Shown: positions 44,150-54,700 of the stretch, in pieces | How positions within the stretch are numbered: position 1 is the first letter of the stretch | How the letters are laid out: each line of letters begins with the position of its first letter | Assembly: GCF_020532725.1 (NCBI RefSeq) | Contig: NZ_JAJAVC010000003.1 | Location: 372,001-436,000 of the forward strand | Length of the DNA: 64,000 nucleotides | Origin: Methylobacillus arboreus | GTDB lineage: Bacteria; Pseudomonadota; Gammaproteobacteria; Burkholderiales; Methylophilaceae | Direction of reading: 5' to 3' | The notes under the pieces: model-generated | Told to the model about the DNA's origin: nothing | Database searches by the model: none | The model's input: only the letters and a program-made list of their open reading frames with translations | Position numbers and translations under genes: made by a program

Positions 44150-44240
44150 GCGCTTATCCTGTCCCAAAGGGTTGTAGGCAATATACTGATTATAATAATT
44201 ATTTTTTAATAGTCATGTTTGCATTGTTTTGGTGCGCAAT

Positions 44241-44256
44241 TGGCTTGAAACTTGCT
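44241..44256 (+). promoter_or_regulatory. Sigma-54 (-24/-12) promoter
   Basis: TGGCTTGAAACTTGCT matches the consensus TGGCACG-N4-TTGCW at all but two positions, with GG and GC at exact spacing, 46 bp before the start of the transporter-kinase fusion. Sigma-54 control would fit a nitrogen-regulated gene. Confidence 0.65.
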
Positions 44257-44301
44257 GTAATCAATGCAAGTAGGTTTTAACGCGGGGAATCGCACGGTTG
44301 C

Positions 44302-47300
44302 ATGACTGCCATCAATTATCAGACGGAGGCGAGTGAGCGAACGGGTGAGGTGATTGAGCCTACCCAGCGCATCGTCAAGGTGCGCCGGGACTATAACACC
44401 TGGGTCGTGAATGAAACGCTTGAGGATTACGCGCTCAGGTTCACCCCCCGCTCCTTCCGCAAGTGGTCTATCTTTCGCGTCGCCAACACCGCATTTGGCG
44501 CAATTTCCTTCCTGGTGCTGGAGGCGATCGGCGGCACGCTGGCTGTCAATTACGGTTTCACTAACGCTTTCTGGGCCATTCTCGCCATTGGGCTGGTGAT
44601 CTTCATGACCGGGCTGCCGATCAGCTATTACGCGGCCAAGTACGGGCTGGACATGGACTTGCTCACGCGTGGCGCAGGGTTTGGCTACATAGGCTCAACC
44701 ATCTCGTCCTTTGTCTATGCTTCGTTTACCTTCATCCTGTTTGCGCTGGAAGCGGCCATTATGGCCTATGCGCTGGAGCTGTATTTTGACCTGCCGCTTT
44801 ATGCAGGGTATCTCGTCAGTGCGCTCGTGATTGTGCCGCTGGTCACGCATGGCGTGACGCTGATCAGCCGCATCCAGATGATTACCCAGCCAGTCTGGTT
44901 GTTTCTGCTCGCCTTGCCTTATATTTTCATTATCTACAAGGACCCGGAAGTGATTGGCCGCCTGTCCGAGTTTGCAGGCAAATCTGGTTATGACAGCGAT
45001 TTCAACCTGCTGATGTTCGGTACGGCCATGGCAGTCGGGATGGCCTTGATCCCGCAAATCGGCGAGCAAGTGGACTTCTTGCGCTTCATGCCGGAAAAGA
45101 CCCAGAAAAACCGTTTTCGTTGGCACTTTGGCGTATTGATGGCTGGGCCGGGCTGGATATCGCTGGGCATGCTCAAGATGCTCGGCGGCGCCTTGCTGGC
45201 CTATCTGGCTGTGGAGGGTGCGCGTTCTTTTGAGCAGGCGGTCAACCCCAACCAGATGTATATGGCCGGCTTCAGCCAGGTGTTCTCGAACCCCGAGGTG
45301 GTGCTGGCGGTGACGGTGTTCTTTGTGGTCATTTCGCAGATCAAGGTGAACATGACCAATGCCTATGCGGGTTCGCTTGCGTGGTCCAATTTCTTCGCGC
45401 GCCTGACCCATAGCCACCCTGGCCGCGTGGTCTGGGTGGTGTTCAACGCCATGATCGCGATCATCCTCATGGAGATGGACGTATTCCAGGCGCTGGAACA
45501 GGTACTGGGCCTGTATTCCAATATCGCGATTTCATGGATCACGGCCGTGGTGGCCGACCTCGTTATCAACAAGCCGCTGGGTTTGAGCCCCAAGGGCATC
45601 GAGTTTAGGCGCGCTTACCTATACGACATCAACCCGGTCGGGGTGGGAGCCATGGTGATTGCCTCGCTGCTTTCAGTCGCGGCGTTCTTTGGCGTGTTCG
45701 GCGTGGAGGCAGAGGCGTTCTCCGCCCTGATCGCGCTTGGCACCGCTCTGCTGGTATCTCCTCTTATTGCCTGGACAACCAAGGGCAGGTATTACATTGC
45801 ACGTAAGCAGGTGAGCTACCAGCCGGCAGGCCGCGTGCAGAGATGCAGTATTTGCGAGAAGCAATATGAAGTTGAGGATATGGCGCATTGCCCGGCTTAT
45901 CAGGGCGCTATCTGCTCACTCTGCTGCTCGCTCGATGCGCGCTGCAATGATATCTGCAAGCCGCATGGCCGCATAGAATACCAATGGCAGCGCGTTATGC
46001 GGCGGGTGTTGCCGGACAGGTGGGTCGAAGTCATGCAGAGCGGCCTGGGCCATTACCTGCTTCTCATGGCAGTGACACTCGCTTTCCTGAGTGCCTTGTT
46101 CGGCCTCATCTACTTTCATGAGTCGCTTACCTTCACCGGCGAGAAGGAAATACTGCTACCTGAGCTCAGGCTGGGCTATCTGAAGATATTTGCCGCGCTT
46201 GCGTTCGCGAGCGGCATCATCGCCTGGTGGATTGTGCTGACTTCCGAGAGTCGCCGCGTTGCGCAGGAAGAGTCCAACCGCCAGACCAACCTGCTGCAGC
46301 GCGAAATCGTCCTGCACCGGCAAACCGATGCCGAGCTGCAACGCGCGCGCCAGGTGGCGGAACAGGCCAACCAAGCCAAGAGCCGTTATATCACCGGCAT
46401 CAGCCATGAGCTGCGCACGCCGCTTAACAGTATCCTCGGCTATGCCCAGTTGCTGGATAATGATCCGACAATTCCGGAAAACCGGCATCAGTCGATCCGT
46501 GTGATTCGCCGTAGTGGCGAGCATCTGCTTTCGCTGATTGAGGGCACACTGGATATCGCGCGTATCGAAGGCGGCAAGCTGACCTTTGACCTGCGCCTGG
46601 TACGGTTTCCTGAATTTATCCAGCAGCTCGTGAGCATGTTCGAATTGCAGGCGCGCAACAAAGGCATCAGCTTTCATTATGAATTGCATGGTGAGTTGCC
46701 CAAGGTGGTGCGTATCGACCAGAAGCGCTTGAGCCAGATCCTCATCAATATCCTCGGCAACGCCGTGAAATTCACGCGCCATGGAGGCGTGTCATTCAAG
46801 CTGCACTACGGGCGCGAGATGCTGAATATCAGCATTGAGGATAGCGGCCCTGGCATTGCGCCAGAGGAGCTGGAAAAAGTGTTTGAGCCGTTCGCGCGCG
46901 GTTCGGCCGCCGCCAACAGCAATATCGGCGGCACCGGCCTCGGGCTCACCATCAGCAAGATGCTGACCGAGCTTATGGGCGGCCAACTGACGCTAAGCAG
47001 CACCTTGGGGCAAGGCAGCAAGTTCAACATCCGCCTGTTCCTGTCACAGGTCAGGGTGGCGGAGGATATAGAGACCGCTTCCATGCCCATGCCTGTGGCT
47101 TACAAAGGCCCGCGCCGTAAGATACTGGTGGTGGATAATGAACAGGTGGACCGCGAGCTGCTCAAGAACATCCTGCAACCGCTGGGCTTTGATGTGGCCG
47201 AGGCTGCCAATGGCCGCGAGTGCCTACAGGTCTATACTGAGTTCAAGCCCAACATCATTCTCATGGATCTTGCCATGCCGGACATGGACGGCTGGGAGGC

Positions 47301-47745
47301 TAGCTACATGATACGCAAGGTACACCAGTCTGACGTGCCGATTGCGATTGTATCTGCTAATGCATTCGACAAGGGCCTGGAGAACACCGCGGGCATCCCA
47401 GCTTCGGATTTTATCGTCAAGCCGGTGAACGTGATGGAACTGTTGCGCTGGATAGGCGAACAGCTCAAGCTGGAATGGGTCACCGAGGTAAGCAATACCG
47501 TATCGGACTCTATCTTCAACCCGGCGGTTGCAGCAGGCGACATAGAGCCCCCGCCCAAGATGCAGCGTGACGAACTGATGGCGCTGATCAAGGTGGGCTA
47601 TGTGCGCGGTATCACCCGCAAGCTCGACGAAATCGGTCAGGATACCCGTTATGAAACTTTTGTTGCGGCAATGCGCAAGCTGTCGCAACAGTTTGAACTT
47701 GAAGCAATGCAGAAAATGCTGGAAGAAGTGAACGATGGAGGCTAG
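44302..47745 (+). CDS. NCS1 transporter-histidine kinase-receiver fusion
   Basis: An 1147-residue fusion. Residues about 40-505 are an NCS1-type (purine/cytosine/allantoin permease family) transporter with about 12 helices. Next comes a Cys-rich module near 516-552 (RCSICEKQYEVEDMAHCP; CSLCCSLDARCNDIC), two helices (about 575-645), a coiled coil, HisKA with His at about 702 (ISHELRTPLNSILGYAQLLD), HATPase with N, G1 and G2 boxes (LINILGNAVKFTRHGG; EDSGPGIAPEELEKVFEPFA; GGTGLGLTISK), and a receiver with Asp near 989 (IILMDLAMPDMDGW). The final 60 residues lack the His of an HPt domain. The model is a transporter-like sensor similar in idea to CbrA (SSS-kinase). The ligand may be urea, an amide or a nucleobase breakdown product; this rests on its place after the urease genes. 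It overlaps its response regulator by 11 bp. Confidence 0.9.
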   Translation: MTAINYQTEASERTGEVIEPTQRIVKVRRDYNTWVVNETLEDYALRFTPRSFRKWSIFRVANTAFGAISFLVLEAIGGTLAVNYGFTNAFWAILAIGLVIFMTGLPISYYAAKYGLDMDLLTRGAGFGYIGSTISSFVYASFTFILFALEAAIMAYALELYFDLPLYAGYLVSALVIVPLVTHGVTLISRIQMITQPVWLFLLALPYIFIIYKDPEVIGRLSEFAGKSGYDSDFNLLMFGTAMAVGMALIPQIGEQVDFLRFMPEKTQKNRFRWHFGVLMAGPGWISLGMLKMLGGALLAYLAVEGARSFEQAVNPNQMYMAGFSQVFSNPEVVLAVTVFFVVISQIKVNMTNAYAGSLAWSNFFARLTHSHPGRVVWVVFNAMIAIILMEMDVFQALEQVLGLYSNIAISWITAVVADLVINKPLGLSPKGIEFRRAYLYDINPVGVGAMVIASLLSVAAFFGVFGVEAEAFSALIALGTALLVSPLIAWTTKGRYYIARKQVSYQPAGRVQRCSICEKQYEVEDMAHCPAYQGAICSLCCSLDARCNDICKPHGRIEYQWQRVMRRVLPDRWVEVMQSGLGHYLLLMAVTLAFLSALFGLIYFHESLTFTGEKEILLPELRLGYLKIFAALAFASGIIAWWIVLTSESRRVAQEESNRQTNLLQREIVLHRQTDAELQRARQVAEQANQAKSRYITGISHELRTPLNSILGYAQLLDNDPTIPENRHQSIRVIRRSGEHLLSLIEGTLDIARIEGGKLTFDLRLVRFPEFIQQLVSMFELQARNKGISFHYELHGELPKVVRIDQKRLSQILINILGNAVKFTRHGGVSFKLHYGREMLNISIEDSGPGIAPEELEKVFEPFARGSAAANSNIGGTGLGLTISKMLTELMGGQLTLSSTLGQGSKFNIRLFLSQVRVAEDIETASMPMPVAYKGPRRKILVVDNEQVDRELLKNILQPLGFDVAEAANGRECLQVYTEFKPNIILMDLAMPDMDGWEASYMIRKVHQSDVPIAIVSANAFDKGLENTAGIPASDFIVKPVNVMELLRWIGEQLKLEWVTEVSNTVSDSIFNPAVAAGDIEPPPKMQRDELMALIKVGYVRGITRKLDEIGQDTRYETFVAAMRKLSQQFELEAMQKMLEEVNDGG

Positions 47746-48667
47746 AAAAGAAACCGCAGTAGTATTGATTGTGGATGACGTGCCGGACAACCTGGCCGTA
47801 CTGCATGATGCCCTAGATGAATCGGGTTACATGGTGCTGGTCGCCAATAACGGCGAGACAGCATTACAGCGCGCAGAAGAAGCGCGCCCCGATATCATCC
47901 TGCTGGATGCGATCATGCCCGGGCTGGACGGTTTTGAGGTGTGCGCCAGGCTCAAGGCCAACCTCAATACCCGCCATATCCCGGTGATCTTCATGACCGG
48001 CCTCACCGAGTCCGAACATGTCGTGGCAGGCTTTGCCGCCGGCGGTACCGATTACGTCACCAAACCCATCCGCACTGCCGAAGTCATCGCGCGCATCAGC
48101 ACTCACTTGCAAGCCTCACGCCAGATGCATCAGGCCCGTGGGGCACTCGATGCTTTTGGCCAGGCCGCCATTGCCGTGCTGCCTAGTAACGGCCGCATTG
48201 TCTGGCAGACCCCGCTGGCCAGGGATTGGATGCAGCGCTATTTCAGCGCGCCTGATATTGATGCTGACACGCTCACGCCATTATTGCTACTCAAGTGGCT
48301 GGACAACTTGAAAAGCAGTGGGACGGAAGCCAATCCACTCATGGTGGTGCAAGGCAGCGGCCGCCTGATTTTTTCCCCGGCCGACTTGGATGCAGAAGGG
48401 CAATGGATCATCTTGTTGCGCGAAGAGTCCGATGCAGCCCAGATCGAGGCCCTGATGCAGGCCTTCGGCCTGACCCAGCGCGAATCCGAAGTGCTCTACT
48501 GGGCGATCAAGGGTAAGACCAACCGCGACATCGGCGACATCCTCGGCACCAGCCCGCGTACCGTCAACAAGCACATGGAGCACGTCTTCGCCAAGCTGGG
48601 GGTGGAAACCCGCACTGCGGCCGCTGCGCTTGCGACAAGCAAGATGCGCAATCTCAAGGCGGGTTAA
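47735..48667 (+). CDS. Response regulator, receiver plus LuxR-type HTH
   Basis: A 310-residue response regulator. The receiver spans residues 1-125 with acidic pair DD near 12, phospho-Asp near 57 (IILLDAIMPGLDGFEV) and Lys in YVTKPIR. An unassigned middle segment (about 130-235, perhaps a degenerate PAS) follows, and a LuxR HTH at 245-300 (LTQRESEVLYWAIKGKTNRD; LGTSPRTVNKHMEHVFAKLG). The ATG lies inside the end of the kinase gene, so the two are coupled partners. The likely targets are the fmd-urt-ure genes upstream; this is inference from position. Confidence 0.92.
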   Translation: MEARKETAVVLIVDDVPDNLAVLHDALDESGYMVLVANNGETALQRAEEARPDIILLDAIMPGLDGFEVCARLKANLNTRHIPVIFMTGLTESEHVVAGFAAGGTDYVTKPIRTAEVIARISTHLQASRQMHQARGALDAFGQAAIAVLPSNGRIVWQTPLARDWMQRYFSAPDIDADTLTPLLLLKWLDNLKSSGTEANPLMVVQGSGRLIFSPADLDAEGQWIILLREESDAAQIEALMQAFGLTQRESEVLYWAIKGKTNRDIGDILGTSPRTVNKHMEHVFAKLGVETRTAAAALATSKMRNLKAG

Positions 48668-48723
48668 CAGCGATATTAAGGATAATGCTTTACTGGTAAA
48701 CGCCAAGTTACATGGGTATGATT

Positions 48724-48748
48724 GCCCCATTAAGGGGCTTCATATTTT
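48724..48748 (+). terminator. Weak terminator after the two-component genes
   Basis: GCCCC-ATTAA-GGGGC with flanking T-rich CATATTTTTC lies 57 bp after the regulator stop, at the boundary to the defence operon. Confidence 0.45.
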
Positions 48749-48797
48749 TCATATTCATGTGCTTGGTTAATAATCAGAAAAAACAGGGTTAGGCTAG

Positions 48798-51701
48798 ATG
48801 CCGTCATCTATTCTGACCCCTCATCAAAGCCAGTATATCGCCTGGCAACTGACCCGCCAGGCCGCCAGCGACAGTGTGGAATCTCTGGCGAGTGCGCTGG
48901 TGGACTCCCAAGTCGATCTGAATCCGCATCAAGTTGAAGCAGCCCTCTTTGCTTGCCGCAACCCACTATCGCGAGGCGTGATCCTGGCGGACGAGGTAGG
49001 GCTGGGCAAGACCATCGAGGCTGGTTTGGTTATTTCCCAACATTGGGCGGAGCGGCGTCGCAAGATGTTGATCATCGTGCCTGCCAACCTGCGCAAGCAA
49101 TGGCACCAGGAACTGCAGGACAAGTTCAATCTTCAGGGGCTGATCCTCGAAGCGAAGAACTACAACGCCATGCGCAAGGAAGGTGTCACACAACCCTTTC
49201 TGCATGCAGGCGGGCCGATCATCTGTTCCTACCAGTTCGCCAAAGCCAAGGCCGATGACCTCAAGCGCATTCATTGGGATCTGGTGGTCATGGATGAAGC
49301 CCACCGTTTGCGCAATGTCTACAAGAACGGCAACGTCATTGCCCGGACGATCCGCGACGCGCTGGAGCACGTCGATGCCAAAGTCCTGCTGACGGCAACA
49401 CCGCTGCAAAACACCCTGCTGGAGCTTTACGGCTTGGTGAGCATGATCGACGAGCGTGTATTTGGCGATCTCGACAGCTTCCGAACGCAATTTTCTGGGG
49501 TCAGAACCGAACAGTCCAACCGGGCACTGCGAGAGCGTTTGACGCCGCTTTGCAAGCGCACGCTGCGCCGGCAAGTTCAGCAATACGTGCCGTATACCGC
49601 ACGTATCGCCATTGTCGAAGAATTCACACCCAGCCAGGAAGAGCAGCAGCTCTCCGCGTTGGTTGCCGATTACCTGCGCCGCCCGAACCTCAAGGCGCTG
49701 CCTGAAGGCCAGCGTCAACTGATCTCGTTGGTACTGTGGAAGTTACTGGCCTCGTCCAGCCACGCCATTGCCGGGGCGCTGGAGACCATGGCCAATCGTC
49801 TTCAAGGACAACTGGATGAGTTGCCTGATGTCCCTGACCTGACAGAGTCGCTGGATGACGACTACGAAGGACTGGATGAAACCGCCGACGAGTGGAATGG
49901 CGCAACCGCCAATGATGCCGACGCCGGCGCCAACGAACGAGCAGCCATTGCCGACGAAGCGGCCGAACTCCGACGCTTCAAGGAATTGGCTACGGGCATT
50001 CGACAGAATACCAAAGGGCAGGCGCTGCTGACAGCGCTGGAGAAGGCTTTTGCCGAGCTGGACCGTTTAGGAGCTAGCAAGAAAGCCATCATCTTCACCG
50101 AGTCCAAGCGCACCCAGAATTACCTGCTTTCCCTGTTGGCTGAAACACCCTACGGCGACGGCATTGTGCTGTTCAACGGCACCAACAGCGATGCCAGGGC
50201 GCAGGCCATTTACAAAGACTGGCTGCAACGGCATGAAGGCAGCGATCGCATTACCGGCTCCAAAACCGCTGACACCCGCGCCGCTCTGGTTGAGCACTTC
50301 AAAGAGCGCGGCACCATCATGATCGCGACGGAGGCAGGCGCAGAAGGCATCAACCTCCAGTTCTGCTCTCTGGTTATCAACTACGACCTGCCGTGGAATC
50401 CCCAACGGATCGAGCAGCGCATCGGTCGCTGCCACCGTTACGGGCAAAAGCACGATGTGGTGGTGGTCAACTTTGTGGACCGCAGCAACGAGGCAGATGC
50501 GCGTGTCTATCAGTTGCTATCGCAGAAGTTCAAGCTGTTCGAAGGCGTGTTCGGCGCCAGTGACGAAGTGCTGGGAGCGATCGGCTCCGGTGTGGATTTC
50601 GAACGGCGGATCGCCGCCATCTACCAAAACTGCCGCGAACCCGAAGAAATCCGCAGCCGCTTCGAAGAGCTCCAGCGCGAACTTGCCAGCGAGATCGACG
50701 AAGCGATGCTCAGAACAAGGCAGCTTCTGCTGGAGAATTTCGACGAGGAGGTGCAGGAGAAACTGCGCATCCGCAGCCAGGACAGCCAGGCAGTGCTGAA
50801 CAAATACGAGCGCCTGCTGATGGATTTGAGCCGCACGGAGTTGCGGGATCATGCCCGCTTCGATACTGCCGAAGAGGTCAATGGCTTTGTCCTGCACAGC
50901 CTGCCCGATGGGCTAGGTCTCGCCACTGGCAGCTGCGAACAGGCAGTGATGGCGGGGCGCTATGAACTGCCCAGACGCAGCGGCGATGCGCATCTTTACC
51001 GTATGGGCCATCCCTTGGCGGAATGGGCCATTGAGCGCGCCAAGGCGCGAGATCTACAAACCTCTGCACGATTGGCGTTTAACTACGCCGCCTACGGCAA
51101 ACGGCTCGTCAGTCTTGAAAAATGGCGTGGGCAGAGCGGCTGGCTGAGCGTGACCCTGTTGTCCGTCGAAACCCTGAACGATCAGGAGCAGCACCTGGTT
51201 GTTTCCGCCTGCACCCAAGCAGGGGAAGCACTGCCAGAGGACGACCCAGAAAAACTGCTGCGCCTGCCAGCGCAGGTCGAAGGCGATGCGCACCTGCAAG
51301 CATGTGTCGAACTCGTCGCCGACGTCGAAAGCCGCAAAAATGTGCTGCTGCGCGAGATCAATCAGCGCAACCTGGGCTACTTCGAGCAAGAGGTGCAGAA
51401 GCTCGATGCTTGGGCCGATGACCTGAAGCTCGGGCTGGAGCAGGAAATCAAGGCCATCGACGGTGAGATCAAGGAGGTGCGCCGCACCGCCGCTGCATCA
51501 CCCACATTGGAAGAAAAGCTGGCACATCAGAAACGCCAGCGGGAGCTGGAAACCAAGCGCAGCAAACTACGCAGGGAGCTATTCGCCAGGCAGGATGACA
51601 TTGAGATGCAACGCAATATGCTGATCGAACAGCTTGAGGAGCAACTGGAACAGCGGGTTCAGGAACAGCTGCTGTTCAACGTGGAGTGGGTGCTGCAATG
51701 A
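48798..51701 (+). CDS. SNF2-family helicase/ATPase of a defence operon
   Basis: A 967-residue SF2 ATPase in the SNF2/RapA/DrmD style. Walker A is ILADEVGLGKTIEAGLV (about 62-78), Walker B DEAH at about 165-168 (VMDEAHRLRN), motif III LLTATPLQNT (about 197-205), and motifs V-VI ATEAGAEGINLQF and QRIEQRIGRCHRYGQKHDVV (about 511-550). An acidic insertion lies around 345-385. The last 100 residues are a long charged coiled coil (EEKLAHQKRQRELETKRSKL). Such ATPases translocate on duplex DNA and appear in DISARM and type I/III-like defence loci. It starts the five-gene operon; its TGA overlaps the next ATG by 4 bp. Base use is like the flanking chromosome. Confidence 0.92.
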   Translation: MPSSILTPHQSQYIAWQLTRQAASDSVESLASALVDSQVDLNPHQVEAALFACRNPLSRGVILADEVGLGKTIEAGLVISQHWAERRRKMLIIVPANLRKQWHQELQDKFNLQGLILEAKNYNAMRKEGVTQPFLHAGGPIICSYQFAKAKADDLKRIHWDLVVMDEAHRLRNVYKNGNVIARTIRDALEHVDAKVLLTATPLQNTLLELYGLVSMIDERVFGDLDSFRTQFSGVRTEQSNRALRERLTPLCKRTLRRQVQQYVPYTARIAIVEEFTPSQEEQQLSALVADYLRRPNLKALPEGQRQLISLVLWKLLASSSHAIAGALETMANRLQGQLDELPDVPDLTESLDDDYEGLDETADEWNGATANDADAGANERAAIADEAAELRRFKELATGIRQNTKGQALLTALEKAFAELDRLGASKKAIIFTESKRTQNYLLSLLAETPYGDGIVLFNGTNSDARAQAIYKDWLQRHEGSDRITGSKTADTRAALVEHFKERGTIMIATEAGAEGINLQFCSLVINYDLPWNPQRIEQRIGRCHRYGQKHDVVVVNFVDRSNEADARVYQLLSQKFKLFEGVFGASDEVLGAIGSGVDFERRIAAIYQNCREPEEIRSRFEELQRELASEIDEAMLRTRQLLLENFDEEVQEKLRIRSQDSQAVLNKYERLLMDLSRTELRDHARFDTAEEVNGFVLHSLPDGLGLATGSCEQAVMAGRYELPRRSGDAHLYRMGHPLAEWAIERAKARDLQTSARLAFNYAAYGKRLVSLEKWRGQSGWLSVTLLSVETLNDQEQHLVVSACTQAGEALPEDDPEKLLRLPAQVEGDAHLQACVELVADVESRKNVLLREINQRNLGYFEQEVQKLDAWADDLKLGLEQEIKAIDGEIKEVRRTAAASPTLEEKLAHQKRQRELETKRSKLRRELFARQDDIEMQRNMLIEQLEEQLEQRVQEQLLFNVEWVLQ

Positions 51702-54700
51702 TGAAAGATATCTCTTCTCTTCCCGACTATGCTGCATTAAAAAAACTCGCATCTGCACTTTGGCAGCAGGACAACTCTTACCATGGCGCAGCCATCATGG
51801 TAGGCGCAGGCTTTAGCAGAAGCGCAGCCTCAACAGGCGATGCGAGTAAAAAGCTGCCGCTCTGGAATCATTTTTCCAAAAAACTTGCCGATGAATTGGG
51901 CTCAGGCAGCAACGATCCTCTGCGCTTGGCAGAAGAATATTGCGCTTATTTTGGTAAGCAAGCCCTGCATGATTTGGTAAAGAAAGAAATCAACGATGCA
52001 GCGTGGGCACCCGGCGAGTTGTACAAGTCCTTACTGGAATTGCCATGGTCAGAAATTCTGACCACCAACTGGGATACGTTGCTGGAGCGTGCATCATCCG
52101 AGGTGCACCAACCGATTTACAGTGTGGTTTCGAAGCAAGAGGATCTTTCCAGTGCAAGATCGCCAAGAATCGTCAAGTTACACGGAACGATAGACGTAAC
52201 CAAAGACCTGGTTTTCACCCAAGAGGACTACCGGAAATACCCACAACAGTACGCGGCGTTTGTAAATTTCTCGCGTCAGGTTTTCATCGAAAACGAACTA
52301 TGCTTGTTAGGCTTCTCCGGTGATGACCCTAACTTTCTCCAATGGGCTGGGTGGGTCCGAGATCATCTGGCCACACATTCAAGACGTATTTACCTCGTTG
52401 GAGCCCTGGGGCTGAACTCCGCAAAAAGAAAATATCTGGAATCCATCAATGTCGCACCCATCGACCTAGATGACCTGGTTACAGATTACGATGAACGCGA
52501 TATTCGGCATCTGGAAGCGACAAAAATATTCGTCCGAGCCTTACAAAATCTTAAACCTAAACAGATTTGGGAGTGGGATCCAACGCCACTGCATCGTACA
52601 ACAACCACTGGGGCAGAAAGCACCAAGACTCATCAAGATGTCAGCTATGCGGCTAAATTGCTGGAGGAGAAGCTACCGTCTTTAGAGAAGGATCGGTTGT
52701 CCTACCCTGACTGGCTGGTTTGTCCCTATGGACAGCGGTTTCAGTTGCAAAGCCAAATAACCGATCTATGGCCTAACCCTAAGAATCTGTCTGCAATGAC
52801 AGAAACATCTAAAGCCAAGCTATTGTACGAGATCACTTGGCATCACCAAGTAACCTTTGAAGCCATGCCATCTTGGCTGGCGAATGAGTTGCTTACTGTA
52901 TGCGATCCTGATAAGCCTTCCTGCGCACTATCAAAAAAACAGCAGTTAGAAATTGCGGTTTTGCTGCTGAAAAATACGCGTTGGATGGATAACCCTGAAT
53001 CCGAAAGTATTTTTCAGACGACAAGTTCGATATTGGAGAATGGCACAAGATACTGGCCCGAAAGTAGTGACGAACTTGCCTACCATTGCGCTATCGTTGC
53101 TCGTGACCAGTTCGACTATGCTGCCTTGGAGCAACATGTTGAAAAAATTACCAGTAGCAATCCAGTCTGGACATTAAGAAAAGCTTCTCTGCTTGCCGAG
53201 CTTGGACAATTTGATAAGGGTGAGGCGCTGGTAGCAGAGGCATACAAGGAGCTTCTTACCCAACATCGAAATGATCGCAACTCAATCCATATACTCTCGC
53301 GATTGGCCTGGGCACACTGGCTGATGCGTGGCGTCGATCTGTCGTCTTTTGACAAACCTTTCAAAGCATTCCCGTCCAGCTACCGAGATTCCAAGTGTGA
53401 CCCATGGGATCACATTGAGCATATTAGGGAGCGAATTTCAAAAAATCTGGAGAAGCAGCAAAAACAACAGGCAATCGAACCATCATTCGAGCCAGGACGT
53501 TACAAAGACAATGCCAATACAGTGACTTTTAGCAATGAACTACATCCCTTGCTTCTGCTAGAAGGAATCTCGAACACCGTTGGTATGCCACTCCGATGGA
53601 GTGGCGTCAGTTTCCTTGTTGAACAGGCAGCCAGGAGTGCAGAGCTGGAAGGGATTGATAATGTTCATCGCTTTGCATTGGCTATCCGTTCAGCGAATAG
53701 CGACACATCGGAAGTTTTGAAGAAAATATTCTCAAGAGTTAATATTGCATGTCTTCCAGAAAGTGATGTGACCTTCTTGCTAAACCAGTGCATGCTAGCA
53801 ATCAACTATTGGCTGAAAAAGCGGGAGGATAAGTCTTCTGATGCTAGCCGCGTCGCTATTGATCGCATGCGGATTTTTATTGAGGTATTAGCCCGTGCAT
53901 CAGTGAGAGCCTCGGCCGGACAGGCAAAGCAAATATTCCGCTTGGCTGTGTCTCTTGGCAAGAAACCTGAGCTTCATCATTTCTGGCTTTTTGATGCAAT
54001 CAAACACTTGTCAAAATTTTCTCTCAAGAGCATTCCCGAGTCGCATCAACATGATGTTTTACTTGATGCCTTGTCACTCCCTCTTCAGTCTGAAATCAGT
54101 ATCAGAGATCACAAAGAGTGGGCCAATCCAGTCGTAAAACACCCAGGGGAAAGAAAGCAAGACTCGGCCCTTGATCGTCGTGTAGATGAAATAATAGACC
54201 GTATTGCACCATGCTCACCTCAAAGTGCTCCTGCTCTCCTGCGCCTTCTTCCGTTGATCGAGAAAGAGTTTTTGACGGGTGAAGAGCTCAAGAAAATCAC
54301 ACAAAAAGTATGGGGAAATGAACCCGATCTGAGCAATGTTCCCGAAACGGGCTTGCTCAAGTATGTGCTACTTGAAATTCCTTCACCAGATCCCGTCGCT
54401 GTCAAGGCTCTTGTTCGGCGATATTTATTTGAGGCCCCAAAGCCAAGCCTGCTTAATTCGGAGCTGTTGACAGATATAGCCAATGCCGCGCAAGCGGGAA
54501 ATATCAAGGAATTTCCGTCCGCAGATCAGGCTGCCGATTACTTTGAGCAACTGGTTATTTGGAGACCGAATAAAGACAGCAACGATATACTCGGGTTTGC
54601 GCAAAACAAAGAACGCCAACTCGCTGATCTAGTCGGCCAAGTGTTGGCTCGCTCTGTTGTTCCTGCATTGTCTTCAGAAAATCTCACAAAAGAAAACTTT

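Noticed and set aside
44220-44236. NtrC-like site (TGCATT-N5-GGTGCG) before the transporter-kinase gene
   Set aside because: It has three mismatches and lies only four bases from the -24 element, unlike usual NtrC sites 80-150 bp upstream.
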